Of a stretch of 64,000 bases of DNA, positions 16,436-25,100 are shown piece by piece (within the stretch, counting starts at the first letter, position 1; the number at the start of each line of letters is the position of its first letter). Made by a program: the position numbers and the translations under genes. The DNA comes from Clostridia bacterium (GTDB lineage: Bacteria > Bacillota > Clostridia > Oscillospirales > Acutalibacteraceae): assembly GCA_017549565.1 (NCBI GenBank), contig JAFYUI010000008.1, forward strand, positions 1 through 64,000, read 5' to 3'. Under the pieces are notes generated by a model. The model made no database searches, was not told where the DNA came from, and worked only from the letters and a program-made list of their open reading frames with translations.

Positions 16436-17131
16436 TTATTCATCACTAAATTTTCTGCCAACCAAAAATGCAATTGTACGCTCAACAGAGTCACGACTTG
16501 TGCCCCAATCTTTGTTTTCAGTGTTAGAACGGTAATCATACATCGAACAATATTTCTTTACATCATCGTGTAATGCTTTTGTGTAATTTCCTGTAATTTT
16601 TGTTAAATTGTTTTCAAATTCGCTGCCATATTTTTTAAGCATTTTGCGGTGCGGCGAATTCATTAACATTTCATAATGCTTAAGGCAAAACATTGGTTGT
16701 CCGTTAAACATATTACGAAAATCGCGGTCGGTTTCATAACTGCGGAAAACCGTTTCAATCATTCGCGAAAAGCCCCAATCAATTTTTTCACAAACAAAGC
16801 AAGATTCATTAAGCTTTTTTGCTTTTTGCCCTTTTACGCTGTTAGAATTAAAAAGCTTCTTTTCAAAAATTTTGCGGTTAACCTCGTCAATGTGTGATTC
16901 TAAAATAAGGGCAAGCTGCAACCTGCCGCGTGTGTTAAGCATTTGGTCAAAGTGTCTTTCGCAAAAGCCCAAACGGTTTGTTTCAATTCTAATATCGGGC
17001 TCCATCATAGCGGCACCCATTATGTATTCAACAATGCGTTTTTCAACAACCTCACGCATACGGCAAATTGGACAACCGTCGTTTACCTCAAATATTTCAC
17101 TAATCGGTATGGTACAAATATCCTGTCGCAT
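16436..17131 (-). CDS. DUF6062-family protein with two Cys-rich modules
   Basis: A 231-residue soluble protein. Two similar modules are visible. The first has CPIC (about 20-23) followed by GFCERHF. The second has CFVC (about 111-114) followed by MFCLKHY. The repeated CxxC...CxxH pattern suggests two bound metal ions or a redox role, but neither is shown. The layout matches the DUF6062 family as I remember it, which is found in gut Clostridia and uncharacterised. It is divergent from the OGG glycosylase, with overlapping promoters. Confidence 0.75.
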   Translation of the reverse strand: MRQDICTIPISEIFEVNDGCPICRMREVVEKRIVEYIMGAAMMEPDIRIETNRLGFCERHFDQMLNTRGRLQLALILESHIDEVNRKIFEKKLFNSNSVKGQKAKKLNESCFVCEKIDWGFSRMIETVFRSYETDRDFRNMFNGQPMFCLKHYEMLMNSPHRKMLKKYGSEFENNLTKITGNYTKALHDDVKKYCSMYDYRSNTENKDWGTSRDSVERTIAFLVGRKFSDE

Positions 17132-17157
17132 AATACATCCCTTTTCATAAGTTTATA

Positions 17158-17186
17158 TTGCTATTTTACCACAAAATTTGTATAAT
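17158..17186 (+). promoter_or_regulatory. Promoter of the OGG glycosylase gene
   Basis: TTGCTA (17158-17163), 17-base spacer, TATAAT (17181-17186). It overlaps almost completely with the minus-strand promoter at 17163-17190. Confidence 0.7.
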
Positions 17187-17190
17187 GCAA
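17163..17190 (-). promoter_or_regulatory. Promoter of the DUF6062 gene
   Basis: On the minus strand TTGCAT (17185-17190), 16-base spacer, TAAAAT (17163-17168). Each -10 box lies on the other promoter's -35 box. Confidence 0.5.
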
Positions 17191-17205
17191 ATACGGAGTG
17201 ATAAA

Positions 17206-18042
17206 ATGTATAAAATTATTTTTGAAAACAACAATATTTACATAAAAGGCATTGAAGAATTTGACCTTCCCCACACTCTTGACTGTGGTCAGGCATTCCG
17301 TTGGAAATGCGATGAAAACGGCATTTGGTCAGGTGTTGCGGGTGATAAATTCTTATCTCTTGAAAAAACTAATGATGGCACAGTTGTGCTTTATAACACA
17401 ACAATTGATGATTTTGAAAACTTTTGGAAGGATTATTTTGATTTAGAGCGTGATTATCAAAAAATACGCCAAATTTTAAGCCAAAATGAAACACTAAAAG
17501 CTGCGGCCGATTATTCTTACGGTATTCGTATTTTAAACCAAGAGCCATTTGAAACGCTTTGCTCGTTTATCATATCTCAAAACAATAATATAAGCCGTAT
17601 TAAAGGCATTATTGAACGCCTTTGCGAAAACTTTGGTGAAAATATAAACGGTTATTACACCTTTCCTACCGCCGAAAAAATGGCAACTCTGACAGTTGAA
17701 GATTTAGCGCCCTTACGCAGCGGTTTTCGTGCAAAATATTTAATTGATGCAGCTCAAAAAGTAGCAAGCGGTGAGGTCGATTTATATCATTTAAGATATT
17801 TTACACTTGATGAGGCAAGGGACGAGCTTATGAAAATTAAGGGTGTTGGCCCAAAGGTTGCCGACTGTGCCCTGTTGTTTTCCCACCATCACGACCGCGC
17901 TTTTCCAAAGGATGTTTGGATAAATCGTGCACTTGACACCCTTTTTGGCGGCGAATTGCCCGAAATAGCACAGGATTATGCGGGAATTGCACAGCAGTAT
18001 ATCTTTTTCTATGCGCGTGATACAAAATTATTGACAAATTAA
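17206..18042 (+). CDS. OGG-type 8-oxoguanine DNA glycosylase/lyase
   Basis: Base-excision repair enzyme removing oxidised guanine. The 278-residue protein has an OGG N-terminal domain (about 1-110) and a helix-hairpin-helix GPD domain. Its hairpin is MKIKGVGPKVADC, where Lys217 matches the Schiff-base lysine, followed by AFPKDVW, whose Asp236 matches the catalytic aspartate. QAFRW at about 29-33 is also typical. GGAG precedes ATG 17206. It could be annotated as a DNA-3-methyladenine glycosylase 2, but the Lys/Asp pair favours the OGG family. Confidence 0.9.
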   Translation: MYKIIFENNNIYIKGIEEFDLPHTLDCGQAFRWKCDENGIWSGVAGDKFLSLEKTNDGTVVLYNTTIDDFENFWKDYFDLERDYQKIRQILSQNETLKAAADYSYGIRILNQEPFETLCSFIISQNNNISRIKGIIERLCENFGENINGYYTFPTAEKMATLTVEDLAPLRSGFRAKYLIDAAQKVASGEVDLYHLRYFTLDEARDELMKIKGVGPKVADCALLFSHHHDRAFPKDVWINRALDTLFGGELPEIAQDYAGIAQQYIFFYARDTKLLTN

Positions 18043-18058
18043 AATAAAGTTTTATAAT
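18031..18058 (+). promoter_or_regulatory. Promoter of the THF riboswitch-folT unit
   Basis: TTGACA (18031-18036), 16-base spacer, TATAAT (18053-18058). The -35 box lies inside the last codons of the glycosylase gene. Transcription would begin just before the riboswitch at 18070. Confidence 0.8.
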
Positions 18059-18069
18059 GTAAACATAAT

Positions 18070-18163
18070 GCAGAGTAAACATTCGAGCGTTAAGTGTTTG
18101 TCGGACGGGGAGTTGCCGACAAAACGAAGATTTTTCGCGGTTCGTTTGTTGCATCCCGCTGCC
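18070..18163 (+). ncRNA. Tetrahydrofolate (THF) riboswitch
   Basis: The 5' leader of folT carries the conserved THF aptamer blocks in order: GAGTA, CGAGCGTTAAGTGT, GGACGGGGAGTTGCC, CAAAACGAA, a short hairpin ending CGCGGTTCG, then GCATCCCGCTGC. The ends GCAG (18070-18073) and CTGC (18159-18162) close P1. This class binds THF derivatives and usually represses folate transport or synthesis genes, which fits the gene that follows. Confidence 0.93.
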
Positions 18164-18182
18164 GTTTAATTAAAGCGTTATG

Positions 18183-18224
18183 CCTTCTATTATTCGGACT
18201 ACGGGTAATAGGAGGTTTTTGTTT
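18183..18224 (+). promoter_or_regulatory. Riboswitch expression platform: hairpin enclosing the folT Shine-Dalgarno
   Basis: A 14-bp stem with a 5-base loop (18183-18196 with 18202-18215) whose 3' arm ends in the folT ribosome site GGAGG (18211-18215). The start codon is at 18226. The stem is directly followed by TTTTTGTTTT, so it could act both as a ribosome-site sequestor and as an intrinsic terminator. Confidence 0.75.
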
Positions 18225-18225
18225 T

Positions 18226-18750
18226 ATGAAAAAAGAAAAGTTGTTTAAAATTATTTTAACAGCGGTTTTAGTGGCATTAAATGTTATTTTAGAACGCTTT
18301 GTTCCCGCTTATCAGTTATGGTACATCAATTTAAACTTTGGCTTTGTTACAGTTGCATTTGCGGCTTGTTATCTTGGTCCGCAATATGCTGTTCTTGTTG
18401 GCGGTTTAGGTGATTTAATTGGCGCGTTAATTAGGCCTTTTGGACCATATTTTGTTGGTTATACAATTACAAATATGCTTGTGGGACTTTGTTTTGGTTT
18501 GCTTTTATACAAAAAGGCAACTGTGCTTAAAATCTCGCTTGCTGTATTGATAAATACCATAATTTGTTCTTTACTGTTAAACACATTATTTATATATTTT
18601 TTCTCTACCAAAGGTTATTGGGCAATTTTATTTGGCCGCGCACCAAGTATTATTGTCACCGCTGTTATTCAAATAATAATTATAAGTGTTTTATTTACCA
18701 AAAAGAGTAAAATAAATCATCTAATTAAAAAAGCATTTCCCAAATTTTAA
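18226..18750 (+). CDS. folT: Folate ECF transporter substrate-binding subunit
   Basis: Membrane S component that binds folate and works with the shared EcfA/A'/T module. That module is not in this window. The 174-residue protein has about six hydrophobic helices. The stretch LERFVPAY, then INLNFGFVTVAFAACYLGPQYA and GDLIGALIRPFGPYFVGYT, resembles FolT proteins. It starts at ATG 18226 behind GGAGG. The THF riboswitch immediately upstream strongly supports a folate substrate rather than another vitamin. Confidence 0.92.
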   Translation: MKKEKLFKIILTAVLVALNVILERFVPAYQLWYINLNFGFVTVAFAACYLGPQYAVLVGGLGDLIGALIRPFGPYFVGYTITNMLVGLCFGLLLYKKATVLKISLAVLINTIICSLLLNTLFIYFFSTKGYWAILFGRAPSIIVTAVIQIIIISVLFTKKSKINHLIKKAFPKF

Positions 18751-18766
18751 TGGGAAATGCTTTTAA
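18727..18766. terminator. Bidirectional terminator of folT and the convergent gene
   Basis: Stem AAAAGCATTTCCCA / TGGGAAATGCTTTT with flanking A- and T-runs. It overlaps the last codons of folT and serves the minus-strand gene ending at 18769 as well. Confidence 0.85.
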
Positions 18767-18768
18767 TT

Positions 18769-19515
18769 TTACTTTTTAATTAAAGCAGATAAAAGTTTTT
18801 GGTTTTTATTAAAGAAAGGCACAAACATAACATAAGAATTTAAGAAATGTTTATTATCGTTAAGCATTTCTTTAATTTTAGCATCAACAGTGCTGTTTTT
18901 ATATGATGCAGCTGCTAAAACTGCAACAACTGTGTTGATTGTGTCGGCATCGCCGTTGGTATAAAAATCAACCACAACATTATAAAACTTTTTAATTTGC
19001 TTTGCTGTGCCCTCTTCAAATAAACGAACTAAACGAGGAATTAAATGCTCGCCAAAGAAGTTAATGTATAAAAAGTTGCCGTAATGTGCAATGTGTGCCT
19101 TATATTCATCTTTTAGTGCAGGAAAAACATCAAGCATCTTCTTTGTAAAGGCGGTAATACCATAATCATCACCCTTTTGTGCGGTGGGCAAATCAACAAT
19201 GCTGTTAGTTCTTGTCTTTTGAACCTTAACACCAAATTCTTTTCTTAAAGATTCGGCAAAGTCCATACCAACACATTCGGCATCCTTTTTGGTTTGTGTG
19301 TCATCAAAAAGCCAAGCGTTAATTTCCTTATATTCACCAATTGCACCCTCGGTAACATCAGCAACTGACAGTGTGTACATTTGTCTTGCTTCAGAATATT
19401 CAATTTTTACAGATTTTTGGTCGTTTGATAAAACATTACCCTCAACCTTTAAGCCGATTTCGTTAATGGCTTCATCCATTTCTTTAATTACTGAATCAAA
19501 AAATTTGTTATCCAA
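18769..19515 (-). CDS. Conserved protein of unknown function
   Basis: A 248-residue soluble, mostly helical protein with no signal peptide or membrane segment. I recognise no family with confidence and no catalytic motif is visible. Hydrophobic segments such as HYGNFLYINFFGEHLIPRLV and INTVVAVLAAASYKN look like packed helices of a repeat-type fold. The start appears to be TTG 19515, preceded by GGATGTG. It is a single-gene unit convergent with folT. Confidence 0.65.
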   Translation of the reverse strand: MDNKFFDSVIKEMDEAINEIGLKVEGNVLSNDQKSVKIEYSEARQMYTLSVADVTEGAIGEYKEINAWLFDDTQTKKDAECVGMDFAESLRKEFGVKVQKTRTNSIVDLPTAQKGDDYGITAFTKKMLDVFPALKDEYKAHIAHYGNFLYINFFGEHLIPRLVRLFEEGTAKQIKKFYNVVVDFYTNGDADTINTVVAVLAAASYKNSTVDAKIKEMLNDNKHFLNSYVMFVPFFNKNQKLLSALIKK

Positions 19516-19588
19516 CTGAAATTCACATCCAAATTAAAATATTTCTTCTATTATACAACATAAATTCCCATTTGTCACCAAAAATTTA

Positions 19589-19617
19589 TTGTAAATGTAA
19601 AAATGATAATGTATAAT
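19589..19617 (+). promoter_or_regulatory. Promoter of rsmA
   Basis: TTGTAA (19589-19594), 17-base spacer, TATAAT (19612-19617), about 20 bases before the rsmA start codon. Confidence 0.7.
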
Positions 19618-19636
19618 GATTTTTAGAGGTGTTATA

Positions 19637-20485
19637 ATGAACTTAGCTGATTTAAAAACCGTTGAATCAATTTTGCGCCCTGCGGGTTTTGATTTTAAAA
19701 AATCGCTTGGCCAAAACTTTCTAATAAATGATGCTGTATGTCCGCAAATGGCTGCTGCCGCTTGTGATGGTGATATGGGTGTGCTTGAAATTGGCCCCGG
19801 TATCGGTGTTTTAACTGTCGAACTTTCAAAGGTTGCAAAGCGTGTGGTTGCCATTGAACTTGATGACCGACTTCGCAAAATTTTGCCTAAAAGCTTGGCT
19901 GAATGTGATAATGTTGAGGTTATTTTCGGCGACGCAATGAAGCTTGATTTAAATGAAATAATAAAAGAAAAATTTGCCGACTGTAATAAGGTGTGCGTTT
20001 GTGCCAATCTTCCCTATTACATTACTTCACCAATTATTATGATGCTTTTAGAAAGCAAATTACCCATTGAAAACATAACTGTTATGGTACAAAAAGAAGC
20101 TGCTGAACGCCTTTGTGCTGAAGTTGGCTCACGCGAAAGCGGTGCAATTACTGTGGCGGTTAATTACTATGCCGAGCCCGAAATTCTTTTTGAGGTTGAC
20201 CGCCAAAGCTTTATGCCCGCACCCAAAGTTGATTCGGCAGTTATAAAGCTTAATGTAAGAAAAGCACCCTCTATAAAGGTTAATGATGAAAAAAGGTTCT
20301 TTTCACTTGTTAAAGCGGCTTTTGCCCAAAGAAGAAAAACTTTTGTTAACACTGTTTCTAACACAACCGGTTTTTCAAAAGATAAAATTCGTGAAGCGCT
20401 TCATAATCTTAACATTTCTCCTACTGTTCGCAGCGAACAGCTTACAATGGAACAATTAGCCGAAATTTCAAATAATTTGAATTAG
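19637..20485 (+). CDS. rsmA: 16S rRNA A1518/A1519 dimethyltransferase
   Basis: Dimethylates the two adenines of the helix 45 loop during small-subunit assembly (KsgA). The 282-residue protein shows KKSLGQNFL near the N-terminus, the SAM motif EIGPGIGVLT, the catalytic NLPY motif (CANLPYYITSP), and the C-terminal helical domain with FAQRRKTFVN. The ATG at 19637 follows GAGGTG. It is a stand-alone gene here. Confidence 0.97.
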   Translation: MNLADLKTVESILRPAGFDFKKSLGQNFLINDAVCPQMAAAACDGDMGVLEIGPGIGVLTVELSKVAKRVVAIELDDRLRKILPKSLAECDNVEVIFGDAMKLDLNEIIKEKFADCNKVCVCANLPYYITSPIIMMLLESKLPIENITVMVQKEAAERLCAEVGSRESGAITVAVNYYAEPEILFEVDRQSFMPAPKVDSAVIKLNVRKAPSIKVNDEKRFFSLVKAAFAQRRKTFVNTVSNTTGFSKDKIREALHNLNISPTVRSEQLTMEQLAEISNNLN

Positions 20486-20493
20486 TATCTATA

Positions 20494-20528
20494 AAAAAAC
20501 AGGAGTGATTTTCATCACTCCTGTTTTA
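20494..20528. terminator. Bidirectional terminator between rsmA and the esterase gene
   Basis: Stem AAAACAGGAGTGA / TCACTCCTGTTTT with A- and T-runs outside, shared by two convergent genes. Confidence 0.9.
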
Positions 20529-20530
20529 AA

Positions 20531-22054
20531 TTATTTTGATAAATAATAGGTTTGACCAGCATTGCCCGAACCATGAGCAAAGTTTTGCACAAAGGTAACA
20601 TTGGCAGACTTAAACGCATTGTAAAGTGCCATATTAGATGATGGCGGAGCAACTCTATCACCAAGTCCTACTTGACTGATTGATACAGAACACTTAACAA
20701 AGGGTGCAAAATAAACAGTATCAATATATTTGGTATAATCGTTATATGGTGTATACCAACTATCAATATTCATGGTCTTGTGACCAGAAAGGTTACAGTT
20801 CCAAACAATACCGATAGTGGCTTGTTTAAGAGATATACCAGACATACCACAAAGAGCAGCAACAGCGGTTGAACGGAAACCACCTTGGCTGTTACCTGAT
20901 ACAGAAATGGTACCATTTGATTTCGCAGTTGACGGTGCAAAATTATTTTGTTTAATCCAACGAATAACCTGGTAATCACGCAACAACATATTTACAAAAT
21001 ATGATTGTCCGTTAAAGGATTTGTTTTGATAACCGTCTAATACACTTTGATATTTACTAAAATAATTTTTGTTAGTATTATAAGCGTCTATACTGTGACT
21101 TTGAACAACAACATAAATTTCATATGCCGAGCCCGAATGGTCAGTTGTGTTAAATACACCATGTGCTTGATATTTAACTTTAACCGGGTAGGAACCGCTT
21201 TTCTTAGGTACACAAAGAATTGCCGAAACAAAATTATGTTCAATATTATCATTAGCATTTGCAAAAGCCGCATTATCATTAGGACCTGCGATCTTTACTT
21301 GATAAATATCATAATCAACTGAACTTGAAATTTTTTCAGTAGAAATGGTATTTGCTGCCGGAAGGGTTGCAATTTTATCTTTCCAATAGGTTTCAAAATC
21401 TTTTGGTGCGGCATTTGTAGTGGTTATCTTATCGACATCTACACCAACACCACCGTTAAATGTAGAAACCTCTGAAACCTCAACACCGCCCACACATGCA
21501 GTAGCAGTTATATAAATAAATCCGGGACCTTTACCCTTTAATTTAATTGTTACTTCGCCATTTTCATTACAGTTTACAATACCGCTTTGTGTTGCAGTTC
21601 CGTCTTCATATTGTGCCTTATAGCTGATTTGTAAATCTTTATATATTTGTTTTGCAGTTTTAGCTTTTATTACAAAATTGATTTCTTGACCTGCTTCATA
21701 GTTTAAAACGCTTTCTTTCGCAGTTGCGGGCACACCACTTAAGGTGACTTTTCCACCTTCATAATCAACCTTGCTTGAACTGCTGCTATTGGAAATAATA
21801 AGCGAAGGATCAAATGTTTGATTATTGCTTTGATTATCTTTACTTGAATTATTGGTGGTTTGTGAGCTATTGTTTGAAACATTAGAGTTGCCACCTGAAT
21901 TTTCAACTGAATTATCATTAGTCGAATTTGAATTGTTTTGATCTGAAAGATAATTGTTGTAATCGTCTTCAAAATACTGTGGCTTTTTTTCACAAGCGGT
22001 GAAAAGGCAAAGTACCAACAATATTGATAGTAAAATTGCTAATATTTTTTTCAT
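20531..22054 (-). CDS. Lipoprotein acetyl-xylan-esterase/cephalosporin-C-deacetylase-like hydrolase
   Basis: A 507-residue secreted lipoprotein. A signal peptide ends in the lipobox LFTAC (about 17-21). An Asn/Ser-rich linker (about 35-95) leads to a beta-sandwich-like region. The C-terminal alpha/beta-hydrolase has the opening DFETYWKDKIA, the nucleophile elbow SGNSQGG and a late FAHGS histidine. This is the pattern of the AXE1 family, which removes acetyl groups from polysaccharides. GGGAGG precedes ATG 22054. The substrate is inferred from family only. Confidence 0.85.
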   Translation of the reverse strand: MKKILAILLSILLVLCLFTACEKKPQYFEDDYNNYLSDQNNSNSTNDNSVENSGGNSNVSNNSSQTTNNSSKDNQSNNQTFDPSLIISNSSSSSKVDYEGGKVTLSGVPATAKESVLNYEAGQEINFVIKAKTAKQIYKDLQISYKAQYEDGTATQSGIVNCNENGEVTIKLKGKGPGFIYITATACVGGVEVSEVSTFNGGVGVDVDKITTTNAAPKDFETYWKDKIATLPAANTISTEKISSSVDYDIYQVKIAGPNDNAAFANANDNIEHNFVSAILCVPKKSGSYPVKVKYQAHGVFNTTDHSGSAYEIYVVVQSHSIDAYNTNKNYFSKYQSVLDGYQNKSFNGQSYFVNMLLRDYQVIRWIKQNNFAPSTAKSNGTISVSGNSQGGFRSTAVAALCGMSGISLKQATIGIVWNCNLSGHKTMNIDSWYTPYNDYTKYIDTVYFAPFVKCSVSISQVGLGDRVAPPSSNMALYNAFKSANVTFVQNFAHGSGNAGQTYYLSK

Positions 22055-22078
22055 AAAAAAACCTCCCAAACTTTAATA

Positions 22079-22107
22079 ATTATATTTAATAATATAAAAT
22101 TTGTCAA
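22079..22107 (-). promoter_or_regulatory. Promoter of the esterase gene
   Basis: Consensus TTGACA (22102-22107), 17-base spacer, TATAAT (22079-22084) on the minus strand. Confidence 0.85.
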
Positions 22108-22188
22108 GTTAATCTCGGCAAATAAGAATATAAGGTGTGTACTAAAAATTTGCATTGATAAAATTCTTAAGTAATGTTTAAATCCTTA

Positions 22189-25100
22189 CTACAAAATAAT
22201 GGATTTCCCCAAATGAAATGAATAAATAATTTTTTCTTTGACAGGTAGTTTGAAAATTTTACTGCATGCCTCGGCATAAATCGAAAGCTGACCGCTGTAT
22301 GCAGCTTTAAGGTCAGATAAATCGTTTACACGGTCGGTTTTAAAGTCCAAAATAACTATTTCGCCGTTTTCAATAAAGCAGATATCTACCGCACCCTGAA
22401 TAACGATTTTTTCGTTTTCGAATCTTTTGTCAAGGGTTGGGTCAATTTTTGTTATCGGCACTTCAGTTAAAAACTGCATTTCGCGTTTTACAGTGTCAGC
22501 TTTTATAATTCGTGTAAACAATTCGCTTTCAAAGAATTGCTTTAAGGCAGGTTTATTTATCGAATTATATTCATTTTCGTTTATAAACTGCCATTCGTAA
22601 AGGCGTTCAAGCTCGCCATCAATATCGTTTGATTTTGAAAAATCAAAATATTCCATCACCTTGTGCATTGCAGTGCCGCGAGATGTTGCTGTCATACCGC
22701 CCGCACTCATAAATGATGGTTTACCCTTAAAGGCAAATTTATCGCTTTCCGCCTTGTTTGCAAGGGCCGATACCGAGGTTTTGGATTTTACCTTTAAAAT
22801 ATCCTTATACGGATATTCAAATTCGGTATTCTTTTTAATTCTTTCAACAATTTCGGTATCAATTATGGGTGTAATATCGTCTTTTTCGGTTATTTCATCA
22901 TTAAGCTCGGCGCCGTCAATAACATTAACCATAATATGCGACTTTTCATCGCAAACCAAAAGCATATCCCCTGCCTCACGAATCTTTTCGCCATTCGGAT
23001 GAAGCAAAATTGATGGGATTAACCAGTCAGAATATGATGTGCTTTGTCGGAAAAACGGAGTTGTAATCTCGCATCCGTGCATTATAAGACAGTTTTTGTA
23101 TTTTTCTAAAGAATTTTCAAAATTTCTAAATGATGAAACAATTAAAAGTCGGTCTTGTGTGCGTGTTAAAGCCACATAGAAAAGGCGCAATTCATCCTCA
23201 AGCGAAACATTGCGTGCATTATCAATTACAACCTCACGAGAAAGTGTTGTAAATGGCATTTTTAGTTCTTCGTCATAGTATTTGAAGCCAATGCCGTCGC
23301 TTATGCTGTAACAGGTTGCCTGTCGTGAGTCGGCATCGTTAAAGCGTGAGTCGGTGCCTGCCACAATACAAACAGGAAACTGAAGTCCCTTTGAAGAGTG
23401 AATAGTCATAATTTTTACTGCATTATTATTGGAAATGCTTGCAGTTTTGGCACCTGACTGTGAAAGCTGTTCGATATACTTTACAAAGCCCGATAAACTA
23501 TTCTTACCATTTTGTAAAAACTGATTTGCAAATTCAATTAAAACAAACAAATTGTTTTTGCGGCGTTCACCATCTGAAAAGGCGGAAATAATGTTTAAAA
23601 ATTCGGTTTCTACAAGTAATTTTGAAATTAAATTCGGAAGAGTTAAGCTTACCGAATATAAACGGTAAACTTCAAGCTTTTTAATAAAACTTTCGGCCTT
23701 TAAATTGCCGTTTAATGCCGCTTTTACAATGGCGGAATATAAACTGCCGTCCTTTTTATCGGCACGAATTTGAGCCAAATCATCGGTAGAAAAAGCAAAA
23801 ATTGGTGACATTAAAACGGTTAAAAGTTCAACATCTGTTTGTGGGTTATCAATAATTTTTAATAATGCAAGCATTGTTGCAATTTCACGATTTTCAGCAA
23901 ACGCATCAAGACAAATATCAACAGGTATTCCCTGCTTTTTAAGCTCGTTTATAATAAAAGGTGCGTTTGTTAGTCCGCGAAGCAAAATTATAAAATCACC
24001 ATATTTTGCAGGTCGCAAGGTATCATCATCTACACGAATAACCTCGCCCTCACTCATAACCTCGTGTATATAATTTGCAATTTGTCTGCCCTCTAAAACC
24101 CAACCCTTTTCATCGGCGTTTTTACAGTCAATAATATCGTATCTTACAGGTGATATATCGATTTTGGGATATTTTGCGCTTGGTACAAGCATTTCTTCGC
24201 CGTCATAATTTATTCTTCCGGTTTTGTTTGTCATAAACAGCTTAAAGAAATAATTTATAAAATCGCAAACCTCACCCTTTGTTCTGAAATTATTTGCTAA
24301 AATAATTTTTTGCGGGTCGGTATCATTTGCGTTTTCAATAGGTAAATAACGCTGTTTTTTGTTTAAAAAGTTAATTGGGTTTGCGCCGCGGAAAGCATAA
24401 ATGCTTTGCTTCACATCACCAACAACAAACAAACGCTTTTCAAAATTTGACAAAATTAAAAACAAATAATCTTGCAAATCGTTTGTGTCTTGATATTCGT
24501 CAACCATTACTTCAGCATATTGGTCCAAAAGCTCTTTGCCGTCTTTACTTACAATGATTTGACCATTTTCTTCACAGCACAAAAGTTTTAGCGCCAAATG
24601 TTCAATGTTGTGGAAAGTGAAAACATTTTTTGCGTTATATTCTTCAAAAACCCTTTGGTCAAATTCCTTTAAAATGTTAACAAGCAATAAAACCGATGGA
24701 TAAACCTTTTGAAATTGTGTGTTAATAAAGCTAAAATCGGCATAGAACAGCTTTGAAAGTGATGGTAAAGTCTTTTCGTTAAATTGTTTAAATGCTTGTT
24801 TTACAGCTTTTCCTTCGCGATAAGCGGCATTGCCACCACGAAGGGTTGGAAGTGAAGGCATACAAAACAAGTTTAACGATTTATAAAATTTATCCCATTC
24901 ACCACTTTCGGCCGCATTTTTAAGCACTGCCAAATCGTTTGCAAGGGTGTTAAGTGGTGGCAACAATAAATCGCTTAACTGTGGCACATTTATAACAGCA
25001 TCAATTAAATTTGCCAAAATGTTTTGCATTTCTAAAATGGTATCATTTGCAGTAGTAAAGGCGTATTGATACCACAAATTTTCACTTGAAAATTTACCGC

